Shown here one piece after another: positions 45,456-56,359 of a DNA stretch of 64,000 nt; the first letter of the stretch is position 1, and the number at the start of each line of letters is the position of its first letter. Source of the DNA: Shewanella canadensis (GTDB lineage: Bacteria; Pseudomonadota; Gammaproteobacteria; Enterobacterales; Shewanellaceae); NCBI RefSeq assembly GCF_003966225.1, contig NZ_RXNU01000007.1, positions 1 through 64,000 on the forward strand. The letters are read 5' to 3'. The position numbers and the translations under genes are program-made. Under the pieces are notes generated by a model. The model made no database searches. It worked only from the letters and a program-made list of their open reading frames with translations, and was not told the origin of the DNA.

Positions 45456-46447
45456 TAAAATACATCCATGAATATATGTGGATTAAATTTACCATTAAAT
45501 AATCTTACTTTCCGCAGCGTTAATCACAGATATACATCTGTAACTAAAGATTAAACCTAATCTCAGTATTAGGTAAGCTAACAAACACCAATAGCAAAGA
45601 TACAATTTGTTACACTTTTCATTATTCCTAACAACTAATAACGAATACAAGAGCGCGGACCCTAATAACAAAAAATCATTTAACACGCTTAAATTCAATG
45701 GCTTACTCACGACGCACAGACAGGCAGTAAGATCATCGAGGATAAGTCTGGGACTTGATTATTTACCAAGCAATATCTATGTTCGCAAGTTATATATTAG
45801 CTGAAAAATAAAATAAGCAAGTACCAATCATGAACTGAATTGCGCACACAAACCTTACTAATGCAAACATTAAGAACAATAAAAATGTAAAAATAGTAAA
45901 GATATAATAACAGTTATATATTACAAAGACTCCGTAACAATATAACTCATGCTATAAAAGCAATTAAAACTAAAGCACATTAATTTTAAATGATATTCAT
46001 TCCTGTTTAGCATTACTCCTTAATAACTTTTTACTGGGTTAAAAACTCACGTAATACCGTCATCAATATTTAATGGAGCATCGCCCGCTTTTCTTTCGGT
46101 AAATTAGCAAGTACTTAGGAGTAGGTACCGAAAAGTGCAACCATCCATATTACTCAGCCGACATCAAATCTAAGGTGAGCAGGGTAGCTAAACTATGGGA
46201 CTTCTGAAAGGTGCTTAACGCTATCTCCTTCTCGCAACAAAAGACTTCGAAGGGGTCGTTCACGATCGCGATGAATGAACAGTTAGAATGGAAAACAGCT
46301 GTTAGCGATGAAAGCTTTAATCGTGTATTAGAGTTAGTGACATGTGTAAATGAACAACTTTCCGATCACCACATTGACAACCTTATATATGATATCGAAG
46401 ACAAATAATCGAATAATAAGCGTATTCCTTCTGTGTGAGCATATGAT
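45456..46447. other. Gene-poor A/T-rich region upstream of a LysR gene
   Basis: About 990 bases with no confident gene except a possible 45-codon frame at 46271-46408. It must hold the promoter of the LysR gene starting at 45455. I saw no repeat, hairpin or known operator that stands out. Confidence 0.55.
46271..46408 (+). CDS. Possible small protein of 45 residues
   Basis: An acidic helical peptide, MNEQLEWKTAVSDESFNR… ending DNLIYDIEDK. It is intact but has no clear ribosome site, and an upstream in-frame ATG at 46211 extends it to 65 residues. No family recognised, so it may be chance. Confidence 0.3.
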   Translation: MNEQLEWKTAVSDESFNRVLELVTCVNEQLSDHHIDNLIYDIEDK

Positions 46448-46924
46448 TTATCGCCCCATATTACTCTGCTGACCACGTCTTTGCAGATACAAGCGATCCA
46501 ATTGAGATGATGCTATAAGCACCTGTTTTAATTTATTTCTAAGTTCAAGATGCTCCTCTGATTGAGGCTCGTTAACTTGTTCAGATACAAAGTCAGCTTC
46601 GAGTTGCGCCGCATAATGTTGGGTTAAGCGCAGAATAAGATGCTCGGCCTGATTTAAAGAGCCATGCTGAACCTCTTTGATAAACAGCAGATGAAAGCCA
46701 TCGAATAACACGGACAACACCAGTTCAGTGTCGAGTGAGGTAACAGTAAAACGCTCGTCACTCTCCCGATAGCTCAATGCCGCAATAAGGTTAACGACGC
46801 TAGTCATATTGGTGGCCCCACAGAATAGCGCGCACACCTCGGCATCCTGACTTAAATAGCCTTGCAACAGATAGGCAAACTCAGCTTTTGTATGTTGCTG
46901 TCCCAATGCCTTAATTACGCTCAT
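46448..46924 (-). CDS. dmsH: DmsH-like protein of the extracellular DMSO reductase operon
   Basis: 158 residues, helical, without signal peptide or cofactor motif. Its position as last gene of the dmsEFABGH order matches the Shewanella dms operon, where dmsH is the least characterised gene. It lies 11 bases after dmsG. Assignment is by position, so the function remains unknown. Confidence 0.7.
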   Translation of the reverse strand: MSVIKALGQQHTKAEFAYLLQGYLSQDAEVCALFCGATNMTSVVNLIAALSYRESDERFTVTSLDTELVLSVLFDGFHLLFIKEVQHGSLNQAEHLILRLTQHYAAQLEADFVSEQVNEPQSEEHLELRNKLKQVLIASSQLDRLYLQRRGQQSNMGR

Positions 46925-46935
46925 CTCTGCTCCCC

Positions 46936-47595
46936 CTATCGATGTAAGCGAACCGGCATAGAGATAAGCCGAAACACTTCAGCCAATACCTTTTGAAAAT
47001 CCAGTGCCAGATGAGCAATGCCTAAATAAAAATCGGTTTGAGAATGCTCAATAGCCAGCTCGAAACAGCGCTGTGACCATGGCAACATATGCTGTTGCAG
47101 TAGCACGCTTAAGGTTCGACGGACGGACTCATCATCAGGATTGACAGCGAGCTGCCCCAAGAGTTGATCGATAACGGCAAAGTACAGGGCAATATGATCC
47201 AAGGGTTGATGATATTCCAGATCAAAGCTAATGCCATTCTGCTTATAAAACGCCATTAGCTCTACCGTCGACTTGTCGTTTAGCAACTGCTGCTCACCAA
47301 GGTAGACCGACCCCCACGGCATTGCCGTTGGCTCACCAGGACCAAAGAATAGTTGACCATAATCCAGTTTTAGCTCATCGAGCTGCATAACTGACCACTG
47401 AGACAGGTAAGCTGCAAGTGCGTTTCGTCCGGCTTGGTTATCCGATGATGAACCAAACTCAGGCCAAGTTACTGCCACACAGTGCTCTTTGAAGCCTTGC
47501 ACCATTTCAGCCGTCGGATAGTTAAGCAGGACATTATGTAAAATCCGCGCAATTCCCTGACCGGCTTCAAAATCAAATTTGTTATCTGATGACAT
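46936..47595 (-). CDS. dmsG: TorD/DmsD-family chaperone DmsG
   Basis: 219-residue cytoplasmic chaperone of the TorD family. LDYGQLFFGPGEPTAMPWGSVYL (about 78-100) is the typical YxxLFxGPGxPxAxPWxSVY motif. It binds the Tat signal of DmsA and keeps it unfolded until the molybdopterin cofactor is inserted. An internal terminator-like hairpin separates it from dmsB. Confidence 0.9.
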   Translation of the reverse strand: MSSDNKFDFEAGQGIARILHNVLLNYPTAEMVQGFKEHCVAVTWPEFGSSSDNQAGRNALAAYLSQWSVMQLDELKLDYGQLFFGPGEPTAMPWGSVYLGEQQLLNDKSTVELMAFYKQNGISFDLEYHQPLDHIALYFAVIDQLLGQLAVNPDDESVRRTLSVLLQQHMLPWSQRCFELAIEHSQTDFYLGIAHLALDFQKVLAEVFRLISMPVRLHR

Positions 47596-47611
47596 ATAAA
47601 TCTCAGTTAAA

Positions 47612-47629
47612 AGGCGCCCTTAGGCGCCT
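47612..47629 (-). terminator. Internal hairpin terminator between dmsB and dmsG
   Basis: AGGCGCC-CTTA-GGCGCCT, a perfect 7-bp GC stem. On the minus strand it is followed by TTTTAACTGAG. It lies in the 53 bases between dmsB and dmsG and probably lowers expression of the accessory genes relative to the structural ones. Confidence 0.65.
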
Positions 47630-47648
47630 GACACATAAATTGGAAAAA

Positions 47649-48326
47649 TTAAACTTCTGATAAGTTTAAGATCTTCCCTTCGCCACCCGATGCAGGCTGA
47701 CCATTCCTGTTCGCTTTAATGATCAAGTTTGGCGAGGTAATACCCGGTGATGGTAGCGGAGCAATATGACCGTCACCATCGCCATATTTAGCGCGTAGGT
47801 TATCCATGGTATCGAAGTCCAATGCACGTAGCGGGCAAGACTCGACACATACAGGCTTACGACCTTCTGCGATCCGCTCGAAGCAACCATCGCACTTAGT
47901 CATCACCTTACGTTCGCGATCAATTTGCGGCGCATCATAGGGGCAAGCACGAGCACAGCTCTCACACCCGATACACAGCTCTGATGCCACGTGAACCAAA
48001 CCATCTTCGCGACGCTTATGCATCGCACCTGTAGGGCATGCTTTAACACATACCGGCTCAGAGCAATGGTTACAGCCGATAGACATGTAATAAGCAAATA
48101 CATTTTGCTCAAAACAGCCATTGTTACCCTTAGTCCATTCTCCGCCACCATACTCATACACGCGGCGCCAAGTTACGCCCTCAAGTGCAGGTAAAGCGTT
48201 ACCCTCTGGATTGCTATTGTTACGAATTTCGTTGCTTTGACGGTCTTTGCAAGACACGTGACATGCTTTACAGCCACTACACTTAGTGCTGTCTACATAA
48301 AAACCATATTGAGTTGATTGAGTCAT
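47649..48326 (-). CDS. dmsB: DMSO reductase iron-sulfur subunit DmsB
   Basis: 225 residues with four 4Fe-4S ferredoxin-like motifs: CSGCKACHVSC, CNHCSEPVCVKACPTGA, CIGCESCARACP and CDGCF/CVESCP. It transfers electrons from DmsE to the catalytic DmsA. There is no membrane subunit DmsC, as expected for the extracellular type. It lies 14 bases after dmsA. Confidence 0.93.
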   Translation of the reverse strand: MTQSTQYGFYVDSTKCSGCKACHVSCKDRQSNEIRNNSNPEGNALPALEGVTWRRVYEYGGGEWTKGNNGCFEQNVFAYYMSIGCNHCSEPVCVKACPTGAMHKRREDGLVHVASELCIGCESCARACPYDAPQIDRERKVMTKCDGCFERIAEGRKPVCVESCPLRALDFDTMDNLRAKYGDGDGHIAPLPSPGITSPNLIIKANRNGQPASGGEGKILNLSEV

Positions 48327-48340
48327 AATTAACTAGTCTC

Positions 48341-50869
48341 TTAAATCTTTTTAATGGCAACACGGTTAGTGTGCTGTGGATTGCCTTTAGCAACAGGGCT
48401 TGGCTGATAGCGAGTTAGCGTGTTGATCGCACCGCCTTCATCTATGATGTGACCCGTGCTACCAACTGTGTTACCAGGCTTAAACCAGGCACCCTGACCC
48501 AATGCAAACACACCAGGTGCGACACGTGGAGTGATGCGAACCTTGACGGCAATCGAACCACGCTCGTTATACATCTCAATCTTATCGCCAGCACTTAGAC
48601 CGTTCTCTGCTGCATCCATTGGGTTAACCCAAACCGCATCTTCAACCGCTTCACGTAACCAAGGCACGTTGTGGTAACTCGAGTGAGTACGGCCCTTGGT
48701 GTGGTAACCCGCTAATTGAATGGGGTAATCGGTGCTGGTGTCTTCATCTTCATAACCATCCCAAGTCACGGTGTACTGAGGAATAGCGGTGATGGTGTCA
48801 CCTTTAACTTTGGTCGGGTTGTCGACACTATTTTCTTGATCCCAGTTAGCCGCACGCCATGCAAGCTCGGCTGAGTAGATCTCAATCTTGCCACTTGGGG
48901 TCGACAGTGCTTTACCGCCCTTGATATAACCTTCCAAGGCAACATGGTTGTCGTTCATGTTTTTACGGAAGAAGCCAATCTCTTGTGCTTCTTTGTAAGT
49001 CGCCGGGAAGGCTGGCACGACGCCTAAGTTAGTGCTGCTGTCTTTGGTCTTCTGGTATAACTCTTCGAGCCATTGCTCTTCAGTCTTGCCTTCGGTGAAT
49101 TCAGCCTCACAACCCATGTACTTAGCAATCAGTGCTGATGCTTCATACATAGACTTACAGTCCCACATGGGCTCAATCGCCGACTTCATCGCCGTGATGT
49201 AACCCAGTGCACCGGAGGCATAGCTGTCGTTAACTAAGTCATTTGATTCTAACCAGCTGGTATCAGGCAAGATTATATCGGCAAACTTAGCCCCTGGAGT
49301 CATCCAGCAATCACAGCTGACAATCAGCTCAACACCCGTTTCATCTTCTAAGATCTTAGCGGTGTTGTTGATCTCGGCATGCTGGTTCAGCAGCGAGCTG
49401 TCTGACGCAGAGATAATGACCTTGATATTGGTGCCCAGTGGCGTATCTAAACCATCAGTACCGCGAACGCCGTGGCTGCGTGCAGTCATGGTTTCGCCGT
49501 TATGAATAGCTTCAGACCAGGTAAAGAATGAGATGCTTTCTTTAACCGGGTTGCTGCCAGTTGGAATACCGGCGCGGTACATTCCGCTCATGGATGGCAG
49601 TTCACCGTTCGATGCACCTAAGGTACCCAACTTGCCCGTCAATACAGACAGCATGTAAAGCGCGCGCATGCTTTGTTCACCATTGGCCTGACGGTTAACA
49701 CCGGCGCCAACGACGATATAGGGGGCTTTAGCGTTTTGTAGGTCTGTCGCAATTTGCTCAAGCTGCGCAGCCGGAATACCGGTAATTTTTTCGGCCCACT
49801 CAGTCGTCTTCAACGGCTGGTCGGCGTAAATGCCCTGGCTTAAGATGTAATCACGGTAGTTTTCTTCAGGCTTCATCACCTTAGCGTATTCTTGCTTAGT
49901 GGCATCACCACTGGTGGCAAAAATTTCTTTTTGCGCAGTAATAGAGGCAGCGTCGAAACCTACGGCATACTGATTGATAAAGCTGAGTGAATTCTGATCG
50001 ACCCAACCTGAGCTAATCATTTGATAAGCAATAGCTTCTGCAAATGCCGCGTCGGTACCCGGGCGAATAGGCAACCACTTAGACTCTTTGCCTAACATAG
50101 AGTCTGTGTAACGTGGGTCAATCATCACGACTTTCAGGCCGTTACTTTTTTGCAGCGCTTTCAGGTAGTCATAACCTTCACCACTGCCGCTTTGGCGGAT
50201 CTCGCTTGGGTTATAAGCTACACCCAGCAGGAAGTCACTGTTTGCCAGAGTCACCGTCGATGAGCCCGAAGTACTACCTGTACCGAAGGTATGCTTAGCC
50301 GCCTCCATCTGCTGTGCCCAAGAGTAGTTACCGTAGGCATTCAGGCAGCCACCGTTTAAGTTAAACAGACGGTTAAAACAGGCATTAGATGCAAAACCAT
50401 AGTAAGCCCCAGAGCCATAGCTACGGAAAATGGCTTTGTTGCCGTGCTCGGCAATCACTGACGTTAGCTTAGTACCAATGGTTTTTGCCGCTTCGTCCCA
50501 GCTGATAGGTACAAACTTACCTTCACCACGCTTACCAACACGCTTCATCGGTGTTTTTAAGCGATCGACGGCGTAGGTGCGCTGGCGTAGTGAGCGACCA
50601 CGGGCACAGGCACGCACTTGATAAATATCATCGCCGTCGGTAACGTCGTGATCGGTCTCAACGCGAGTAATAACACCATCACGGCTAAACACTTTAACCG
50701 GGCAGTTAGAGCCACAGTTAACCAGACAAGATGACCAGGTAATTTGCTCTTCACCTACAGGTGGCTTTGGCGGCACAACATTGGCATCGTCTGAACTGGT
50801 TTTACAACCTGTTACTGTAGCTGCACAACCCATGGCTGCACTCATTTTTAAGAAACTTCTACGTTCCAT
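48341..50869 (-). CDS. dmsA: Extracellular DMSO reductase catalytic subunit DmsA
   Basis: 842 residues. A Tat motif (RRSFLK, 3-8) combined with a lipobox (TGC, Cys22) suggests a Tat-exported lipoprotein. The 4Fe-4S motif C48-x3-C52-x3-C56…C88 is present. YGNYSW (S183 as probable molybdenum ligand) and the C-terminal molybdopterin dinucleotide domain follow. It reduces DMSO to DMS on the outer cell surface, fed by DmsE/DmsF. The ribosome site AGAGGA is just before the ATG. It lies 34 bases after dmsF. Confidence 0.93.
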   Translation of the reverse strand: MERRSFLKMSAAMGCAATVTGCKTSSDDANVVPPKPPVGEEQITWSSCLVNCGSNCPVKVFSRDGVITRVETDHDVTDGDDIYQVRACARGRSLRQRTYAVDRLKTPMKRVGKRGEGKFVPISWDEAAKTIGTKLTSVIAEHGNKAIFRSYGSGAYYGFASNACFNRLFNLNGGCLNAYGNYSWAQQMEAAKHTFGTGSTSGSSTVTLANSDFLLGVAYNPSEIRQSGSGEGYDYLKALQKSNGLKVVMIDPRYTDSMLGKESKWLPIRPGTDAAFAEAIAYQMISSGWVDQNSLSFINQYAVGFDAASITAQKEIFATSGDATKQEYAKVMKPEENYRDYILSQGIYADQPLKTTEWAEKITGIPAAQLEQIATDLQNAKAPYIVVGAGVNRQANGEQSMRALYMLSVLTGKLGTLGASNGELPSMSGMYRAGIPTGSNPVKESISFFTWSEAIHNGETMTARSHGVRGTDGLDTPLGTNIKVIISASDSSLLNQHAEINNTAKILEDETGVELIVSCDCWMTPGAKFADIILPDTSWLESNDLVNDSYASGALGYITAMKSAIEPMWDCKSMYEASALIAKYMGCEAEFTEGKTEEQWLEELYQKTKDSSTNLGVVPAFPATYKEAQEIGFFRKNMNDNHVALEGYIKGGKALSTPSGKIEIYSAELAWRAANWDQENSVDNPTKVKGDTITAIPQYTVTWDGYEDEDTSTDYPIQLAGYHTKGRTHSSYHNVPWLREAVEDAVWVNPMDAAENGLSAGDKIEMYNERGSIAVKVRITPRVAPGVFALGQGAWFKPGNTVGSTGHIIDEGGAINTLTRYQPSPVAKGNPQHTNRVAIKKI

Positions 50870-50903
50870 TAATATTTCCTCTTGCGATTTTCCGCACTGC
50901 GCC

Positions 50904-52913
50904 TTAGCGCAATAAATAGCTAAACGACAACATCACTTGGTGCGCGTTATAGTCATGGTTAAGCTCACCTAACGTGGTTAGCCCGGGCACAGCATTCGTC
51001 GCGACTTGAGCCGCGTCTGTGTCGTAATATCGTTCATATTGATAACTCAGCTTCAATGCCATCTGTTTGCTCAAGGCATAATCGGCATACATACGCACGC
51101 TGTGGTTATAGGAGAAGTAATCACCGTATGGCTGGGTACCATTGGCCGTAACCAGGCTGCCCCCGACCGAGGTGTCACTGATTGAGTTGCTAAACAGGTA
51201 ATCACCGCCCAAAGTGAGTTTGTCCTGCATCAGACCGCCATAACTAAAGCCGGTACCTATATTGATAAACTCATCTTCGATATCGGCATTCCAGTCCGGA
51301 CTACTGAAGCTCTGACTACCCGCTTGAGCCGAGTCGATCCACTGCTGACCGGCAAAACCGTAAGCCGATAGATGCTTGCTAAACTGCAGACTCAGATTGA
51401 CGTCATAGCCAAAGTCTTGTGATTCAGTCAGGCCTATCTCGGTGGCGTCATAGTCATCTTTGGCGTAACGCCCGGTAACATCGATACTCATCCAAGACAG
51501 AGGCGAGTGATTAACATTTAGCTCGACGGCATTACGTTTACGATCCGCAAGATAGTACTTGCGCATCAAGGCGTTCTCTTGTGAAGAGGTGACTTCATTC
51601 ACTTCATAATCCGAGCCACCGCGATTGCCATGGCTGGCTTTAAGATTGACGTTGAACGTGTCGAAGGCGCTGACATTAAGTTTGGCCCACAGGCTATCTT
51701 CATTGGTCTGCTCACGTTCGCTATAGCTGCGTTCGACCTCTTTTCTGTCATAACCGGCTTGCAGACGGTAACCACTGGCTAAGCGGTAACTGGCATTGAC
51801 CTTATAGGTATTGCGCTCAATATCCTGAGGCACATTTTGCTTAAATGAGCCGCTTAAGCCGTTGTAACTGTACTGGGTAAACTCCCACACAGAGCTCTTG
51901 TTATCTCGTTTGCTGTAATCAACACTACCGCCTAAACGCAGGCGATTGCTCAACATAGAGGTCACCGCAAAACGACCATCTAAGGTGTCTATCTGCCCAT
52001 CCCAGCTTTGCAGCGGGTTACCGCTCATCTGGATAAGTGCATCGTCCTGGATCATCCGTCCCGTCACCAAACGGCCGCTCATAACGGTACGATTAAGCTG
52101 ATACTGGCCTGAGAGTGAAACCTGATGAGCCTCATTATCCGGGGTGGCCGAATAGACATCATTCATATGAGGCAGGCTGAGATCTTTGATGTTATTGCTG
52201 TAATAACTACCGAAATAGCTCAACTCAGTTAACCAGTTATCGCCGGATAACGATGCTCCTGCATCGAGCTGCTTAGTGGTGGCATCGACGGGCAAGCCAA
52301 AGTTGACCGGACTTGGCGCGACCAGGCTGCTCGATTGATGACCCGTTTTATCTTCCTGGCTATAGCGGATGAAGGTGTTATAAATTCCCTCGCCATAGTT
52401 GAAGCCTATCGCCGACTTCTCGCGCTTTAGTGCCAGATCAAATTCATTGGTATAGGGGCTGGGCGTTAACATTCCATCGTTATGCCAAAGCTGACTCTGC
52501 ACATCGCCCGCCTGATAACTCTTAAGCGATTGATAATCTAACTCCAGTTCATAGAGGCCAGATTTACCCACCTTGATATTGGCAAAGCCATTGTCCATGC
52601 CCAACTGATGAGCTTGCATTTGTGCCCGGTACCCGGTCTCATTTTGATAGCGAATATCACCACTCACGGCAGCGATGGCACCATCTTCAGCGGTTCCCAG
52701 TGCATTACCTGCATGGATATCATCCACTGAGTTATAACCCGCAGAGACCGAGACTTCACCGCGATACCCACTGGTTGAGACACAACGTTTACACTGGTAC
52801 TTATCCATATTGATCGAGTCAGTATTGGCGTTACCGACACCGAAGTTTGTAGCCATCGCCGAGCCTGAGACGGCCAGGAGCGACACTGTGATGATATTGA
52901 GTTTAAATCTCAT
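50904..52913 (-). CDS. dmsF: MtrB/PioB-like outer-membrane barrel DmsF
   Basis: 669 residues. The signal peptide (1-21) is followed by the CxxC motif CKRC (41-44) that marks metal-reducing MtrB-type porins, then a large beta-barrel with many YxxE/SYxL strands ending in SFSYLLR. It threads the decaheme cytochrome DmsE through the outer membrane to reach DmsA. It is 14 bases from dmsE, same strand. Confidence 0.93.
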   Translation of the reverse strand: MRFKLNIITVSLLAVSGSAMATNFGVGNANTDSINMDKYQCKRCVSTSGYRGEVSVSAGYNSVDDIHAGNALGTAEDGAIAAVSGDIRYQNETGYRAQMQAHQLGMDNGFANIKVGKSGLYELELDYQSLKSYQAGDVQSQLWHNDGMLTPSPYTNEFDLALKREKSAIGFNYGEGIYNTFIRYSQEDKTGHQSSSLVAPSPVNFGLPVDATTKQLDAGASLSGDNWLTELSYFGSYYSNNIKDLSLPHMNDVYSATPDNEAHQVSLSGQYQLNRTVMSGRLVTGRMIQDDALIQMSGNPLQSWDGQIDTLDGRFAVTSMLSNRLRLGGSVDYSKRDNKSSVWEFTQYSYNGLSGSFKQNVPQDIERNTYKVNASYRLASGYRLQAGYDRKEVERSYSEREQTNEDSLWAKLNVSAFDTFNVNLKASHGNRGGSDYEVNEVTSSQENALMRKYYLADRKRNAVELNVNHSPLSWMSIDVTGRYAKDDYDATEIGLTESQDFGYDVNLSLQFSKHLSAYGFAGQQWIDSAQAGSQSFSSPDWNADIEDEFINIGTGFSYGGLMQDKLTLGGDYLFSNSISDTSVGGSLVTANGTQPYGDYFSYNHSVRMYADYALSKQMALKLSYQYERYYDTDAAQVATNAVPGLTTLGELNHDYNAHQVMLSFSYLLR

Positions 52914-52927
52914 GATATTGCTCCCTA

Positions 52928-53878
52928 TTAGCGCTGCAGCAAGCTGCCTGACGGATGGTTAGAACCGTGGATCTTGCTGTGACAATTCAAGCAACTCTTA
53001 CCACCGCCGAAGGCATCCATTCCTGGTTCCTGCACGGCACGGCTGGCATGCCCATCGGGAGCATGACACTGTTGACAGAGTTGAGGCGCACGACTCTTCA
53101 GCATGCCTTCATTGACGCTGCCATGAGGGTTATGACAGGTGACACAGTTTTCTGTAACCGGGGCATGCTCCCACAAAACAGGGCCACGCTTTTCACTGTG
53201 ACATGAATAACAGGTGTCATTAATCGTCGGCTTATTCAGGGCGCTTTCACTCATAGATCCATGAGGAGAGTGACAATCGATACAGGTCATCTGGTCCCAC
53301 TTTAAAGGATGAGACGAACGCTTATTCATATCGGCTTTTTCTTTGGTATGACACGAGCTACAGGTGTCATTCACACTGAGCTTATCCAGAGCGGGGTCTT
53401 TGGCGCTGTGCAGGGTATGACAGTCGGAACATGCCACCTCTTCAAGGTTATGGGTACTGCTGTGCCAGGCCATCTGTTTAGGATCGTTATGACACCCCTG
53501 ACAAACACTGTTTTGCGCGGAGGCCGACAGTTTACTGTCTTTACCGAAGGCGATCATCGGCTCCTTCCCGCCCTTGTTATGCTTTCCTTGAGGGCCATGA
53601 CAGGCTTCACATTGCAGGCCCGCCATTGGCGACTGCTTATTGTTCATCATGCCGTGGGTACCATCAAAAATCGCCATCACGGCTTCATTTTTTCGGTGAC
53701 ACATCAAGCAGGAATCGGCGCCTTTCGATGAATATTCACCAGCCGAGAATTTCTCAGCTAATTTTTGTTCAAGTTGTTCACCGGTGAGGTTTTGCCAGGG
53801 AGTAGCATGTGCACTTAGGGATAAACACAAGACTGTGACCACCCCACAAAATAAATTATAGAAAACGCGATAAATCAT
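52928..53878 (-). CDS. dmsE: Periplasmic decaheme cytochrome c DmsE (MtrA family)
   Basis: 316 residues with ten CxxCH motifs (CLMCH, CEACH, CQGCH, CSDCH, CSSCH, CIDCH, CYSCH, CVTCH, CQQCH, CLNCH). This is the MtrA-type decaheme partner of DmsF. The start is the ATG at 53878 (MIYRVF), because AAGGTCGAG lies just upstream and the signal peptide then looks normal. The first gene of dmsEFABGH. Confidence 0.94.
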   Translation of the reverse strand: MIYRVFYNLFCGVVTVLCLSLSAHATPWQNLTGEQLEQKLAEKFSAGEYSSKGADSCLMCHRKNEAVMAIFDGTHGMMNNKQSPMAGLQCEACHGPQGKHNKGGKEPMIAFGKDSKLSASAQNSVCQGCHNDPKQMAWHSSTHNLEEVACSDCHTLHSAKDPALDKLSVNDTCSSCHTKEKADMNKRSSHPLKWDQMTCIDCHSPHGSMSESALNKPTINDTCYSCHSEKRGPVLWEHAPVTENCVTCHNPHGSVNEGMLKSRAPQLCQQCHAPDGHASRAVQEPGMDAFGGGKSCLNCHSKIHGSNHPSGSLLQR

Positions 53879-54649
53879 TAACTCGACCTTACATAAATAA
53901 CAAACCAAGTTATTAACCGGAATGGAACAATTAATAACAATCAGTTCAGATGCAAATATTCTAAGGTAATTAAATATAAAATTTCATTTGTTAAAAACTA
54001 ATAAATGAAACTGCGATGCGATCAATGAATATAAGAAACCTGTGATGCAACACGATAGGCAATTGATAATAAATATCATTACCAGCCACAACATAATCAA
54101 GAGTAAGTAACTGAAAAACGAAGAAAAGGAAAAATACACTAGGTTACAATGGTTACCATTTGTTAAAGCCTACATCGTCGCTTGTTAAGCGTAGGTTTGA
54201 GGCTAAAGTATTGAGAACATGATGGAGTTCAAAATATTAAAATGTTTTTTGAACGCATGAAAAAACAACATCAGAGCAGGAGTGACCAACAAAGTCATAG
54301 AAAATATAATTATGCGTCCCGCCTCCACCAAGTGATATACAAAAGGTGATCAACGACTCAAACAGCATTATAAAAAACTACTTAAGAATTTTTTCATCTA
54401 CACTCAAATGTAATAAAAATTCACTTATTAATTAAGGTGCATGTATTAAGCGCCATAAGTTTCGAGGCATTAAAAAATAAGACAAGATGCATTTTAAATA
54501 TGAGTTTGATTACGATTTATCATGACAAGATAAAAAACAGAACTATATAACTCCATCATAGAAACGGTCATCAAGTATCTGCCGTTAAAAAATACTCCTT
54601 TAAAGTGAATCGGGGTACACTATTAGCATCAATCAACGGGTACTTATCC
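53879..54649. other. Divergent control region between dms and men operons
   Basis: About 770 A/T-rich bases without a gene. A perfect inverted repeat TTTCATTT/AAATGAAA lies at 53982-54010, about 105-130 bases before dmsE. TGTGA at 54041 resembles half a CRP site. No full FNR or CRP box is evident, in contrast to the nrf promoter. Confidence 0.55.
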
Positions 54650-56359
54650 ATGCAAATCGACAAGACAGCAGAGCTAAATCTATTATGGGGCACTCTTATA
54701 CTCGAGGAACTCGCCCGCCTTGGGGTTCAACATGTGTGTATGGCACCGGGCTCACGCTCGACCCCCTTAACACTCGCCGCAGCAAAACAATCTAAGCTTA
54801 AACAGCATCTGCATTTCGATGAGCGTGGACTTGGATTTATGGCATTGGGTCTCGCAAAAGCAAGCCGGGCTCCTGTGGCTATTATCACGACCTCCGGGAC
54901 CGCAGTCGCAAATCTCTACCCGGCGATAATCGAAGCCTGGTTAACGCAAGTTCCTTTGATAGTGCTTTCGGGAGACAGACCCCCTGAATTGATCGATTGT
55001 GGCGCAAATCAAGCCATCATCCAACCCGCTATCTTTGCACAATATGCCAAACAGATTAATCTGCCGACACCGGATATCGCTATCCGACCGGAGGCGCTGC
55101 TCACCACGTTAGATGAGGCCATAAGCAATCAAAGCCTGCCCGTTCATATTAATTGCATGTATCGTGAGCCACTCTACCCATCGACCATGAGTGCCGACTT
55201 TACTCAGTACCTGAGTACACTGGGTAATTGGCAACATACGACATCGCCTTTTAATCAATACGGCAAAACGTCACAGCATAGCCTGCCAACCCAAGATACC
55301 TTGGCCCGCTTCGTTCATGGAAAAGGTGTGATCATTGCAGGTACTCTTTCGCCGGAAGAGTCACCGGAAGCCCTTGTCGAACTGTCACAGAAGTTAGGTT
55401 GGCCACTACTCACCGATGCTCAATCTCAGCTTAGACAGCATTCCGGTGTCATTGGCCACATCGATCAACTCCTGCACCAACCCAAAGCTAAGGCTCTACT
55501 GGCTCAGGCTGAATCTGTGCTGGTATTTGGCGGGCGCCTGCTCTCAAAACGCCTGATTACTTTCTTAAGCGAACAGAAATGGAAGCGCTATTGGCAGGTA
55601 TTGCCCCGTCAGATGAGATTAGATCCAAGCCACAGTGCCAAGCAGGTATGGCACTCGAGTGTAAATGCCTTTGCTTCACAAGCCTGGCCACGATCATCCG
55701 ACGCCAACTGGGCGCTGCAGCTCATCCAGTTTAATGACGGACTTGAGACCCTGTTTCAACAGCAGATCGACCATGCTGAGTTTGGTGAGGCTATGGTCGT
55801 TCGAGCGATAGCTAAGGCTCAAAATCGCCAAAGCCAACTCTTTATCGGTAATAGCCTGCCGGTACGTTTATATGATATGTATGCTCCGATCACTCCCGAC
55901 TATCCCCGCACCTATACAAATCGCGGCGCATCGGGTATCGACGGCCTGCTCGCCACCGCTTGTGGTGTAGCTAAGCATGAGGGGAAGCCCACCACGTTAC
56001 TCATTGGCGATATATCTCAGTTGCACGACCTGAACTCACTGGCCATTGCCCGGACGATTGAGAGCCCCTTTGTCATCGTCATTTTGAATAATGATGGCGG
56101 CAATATCTTTAACTTACTTCCGGTCCCCGACGAGAAACTCAGAAGTGATTATTACCGTTTGGCCCATGGACTGGAGTTCGGTTATGGGGCAGCAATGTTC
56201 GGCCTTGCCTACAATCGGGTCGATGACTTCGAGAGTTTCAACGAAGCCTATCAGGACGCCATAGGTTATCAGGGAACCTCAGTCATTGAAGTCTCGATTA
56301 CTCAGCATCAAGCGAGTGAGCAGATTGCCAGCATTGCCACCTGGGTAAAACAAAACTGA
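54650..56359 (+). CDS. menD: Menaquinone synthase MenD (SEPHCHC synthase)
   Basis: 569 residues. Uses thiamine diphosphate to add 2-oxoglutarate to isochorismate. Signatures are [46 protein letters not shown] and the ThDP motif [14 protein letters not shown]…NNDGGNIF. E. coli MenD has 556 residues. The ATG at 54650 ([10 protein letters not shown]) is preferred to the longer frame. First of the men operon, with a stop/start overlap to menH. Confidence 0.95.
   Translation: MQIDKTAELNLLWGTLILEELARLGVQHVCMAPGSRSTPLTLAAAKQSKLKQHLHFDERGLGFMALGLAKASRAPVAIITTSGTAVANLYPAIIEAWLTQVPLIVLSGDRPPELIDCGANQAIIQPAIFAQYAKQINLPTPDIAIRPEALLTTLDEAISNQSLPVHINCMYREPLYPSTMSADFTQYLSTLGNWQHTTSPFNQYGKTSQHSLPTQDTLARFVHGKGVIIAGTLSPEESPEALVELSQKLGWPLLTDAQSQLRQHSGVIGHIDQLLHQPKAKALLAQAESVLVFGGRLLSKRLITFLSEQKWKRYWQVLPRQMRLDPSHSAKQVWHSSVNAFASQAWPRSSDANWALQLIQFNDGLETLFQQQIDHAEFGEAMVVRAIAKAQNRQSQLFIGNSLPVRLYDMYAPITPDYPRTYTNRGASGIDGLLATACGVAKHEGKPTTLLIGDISQLHDLNSLAIARTIESPFVIVILNNDGGNIFNLLPVPDEKLRSDYYRLAHGLEFGYGAAMFGLAYNRVDDFESFNEAYQDAIGYQGTSVIEVSITQHQASEQIASIATWVKQN

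Noticed and set aside
54012..54045. CRP/FNR sites in the dms promoter region
   Set aside because: Only half-matches (ATCAA and TGTGA) were seen; neither full palindrome reaches an acceptable score by eye.
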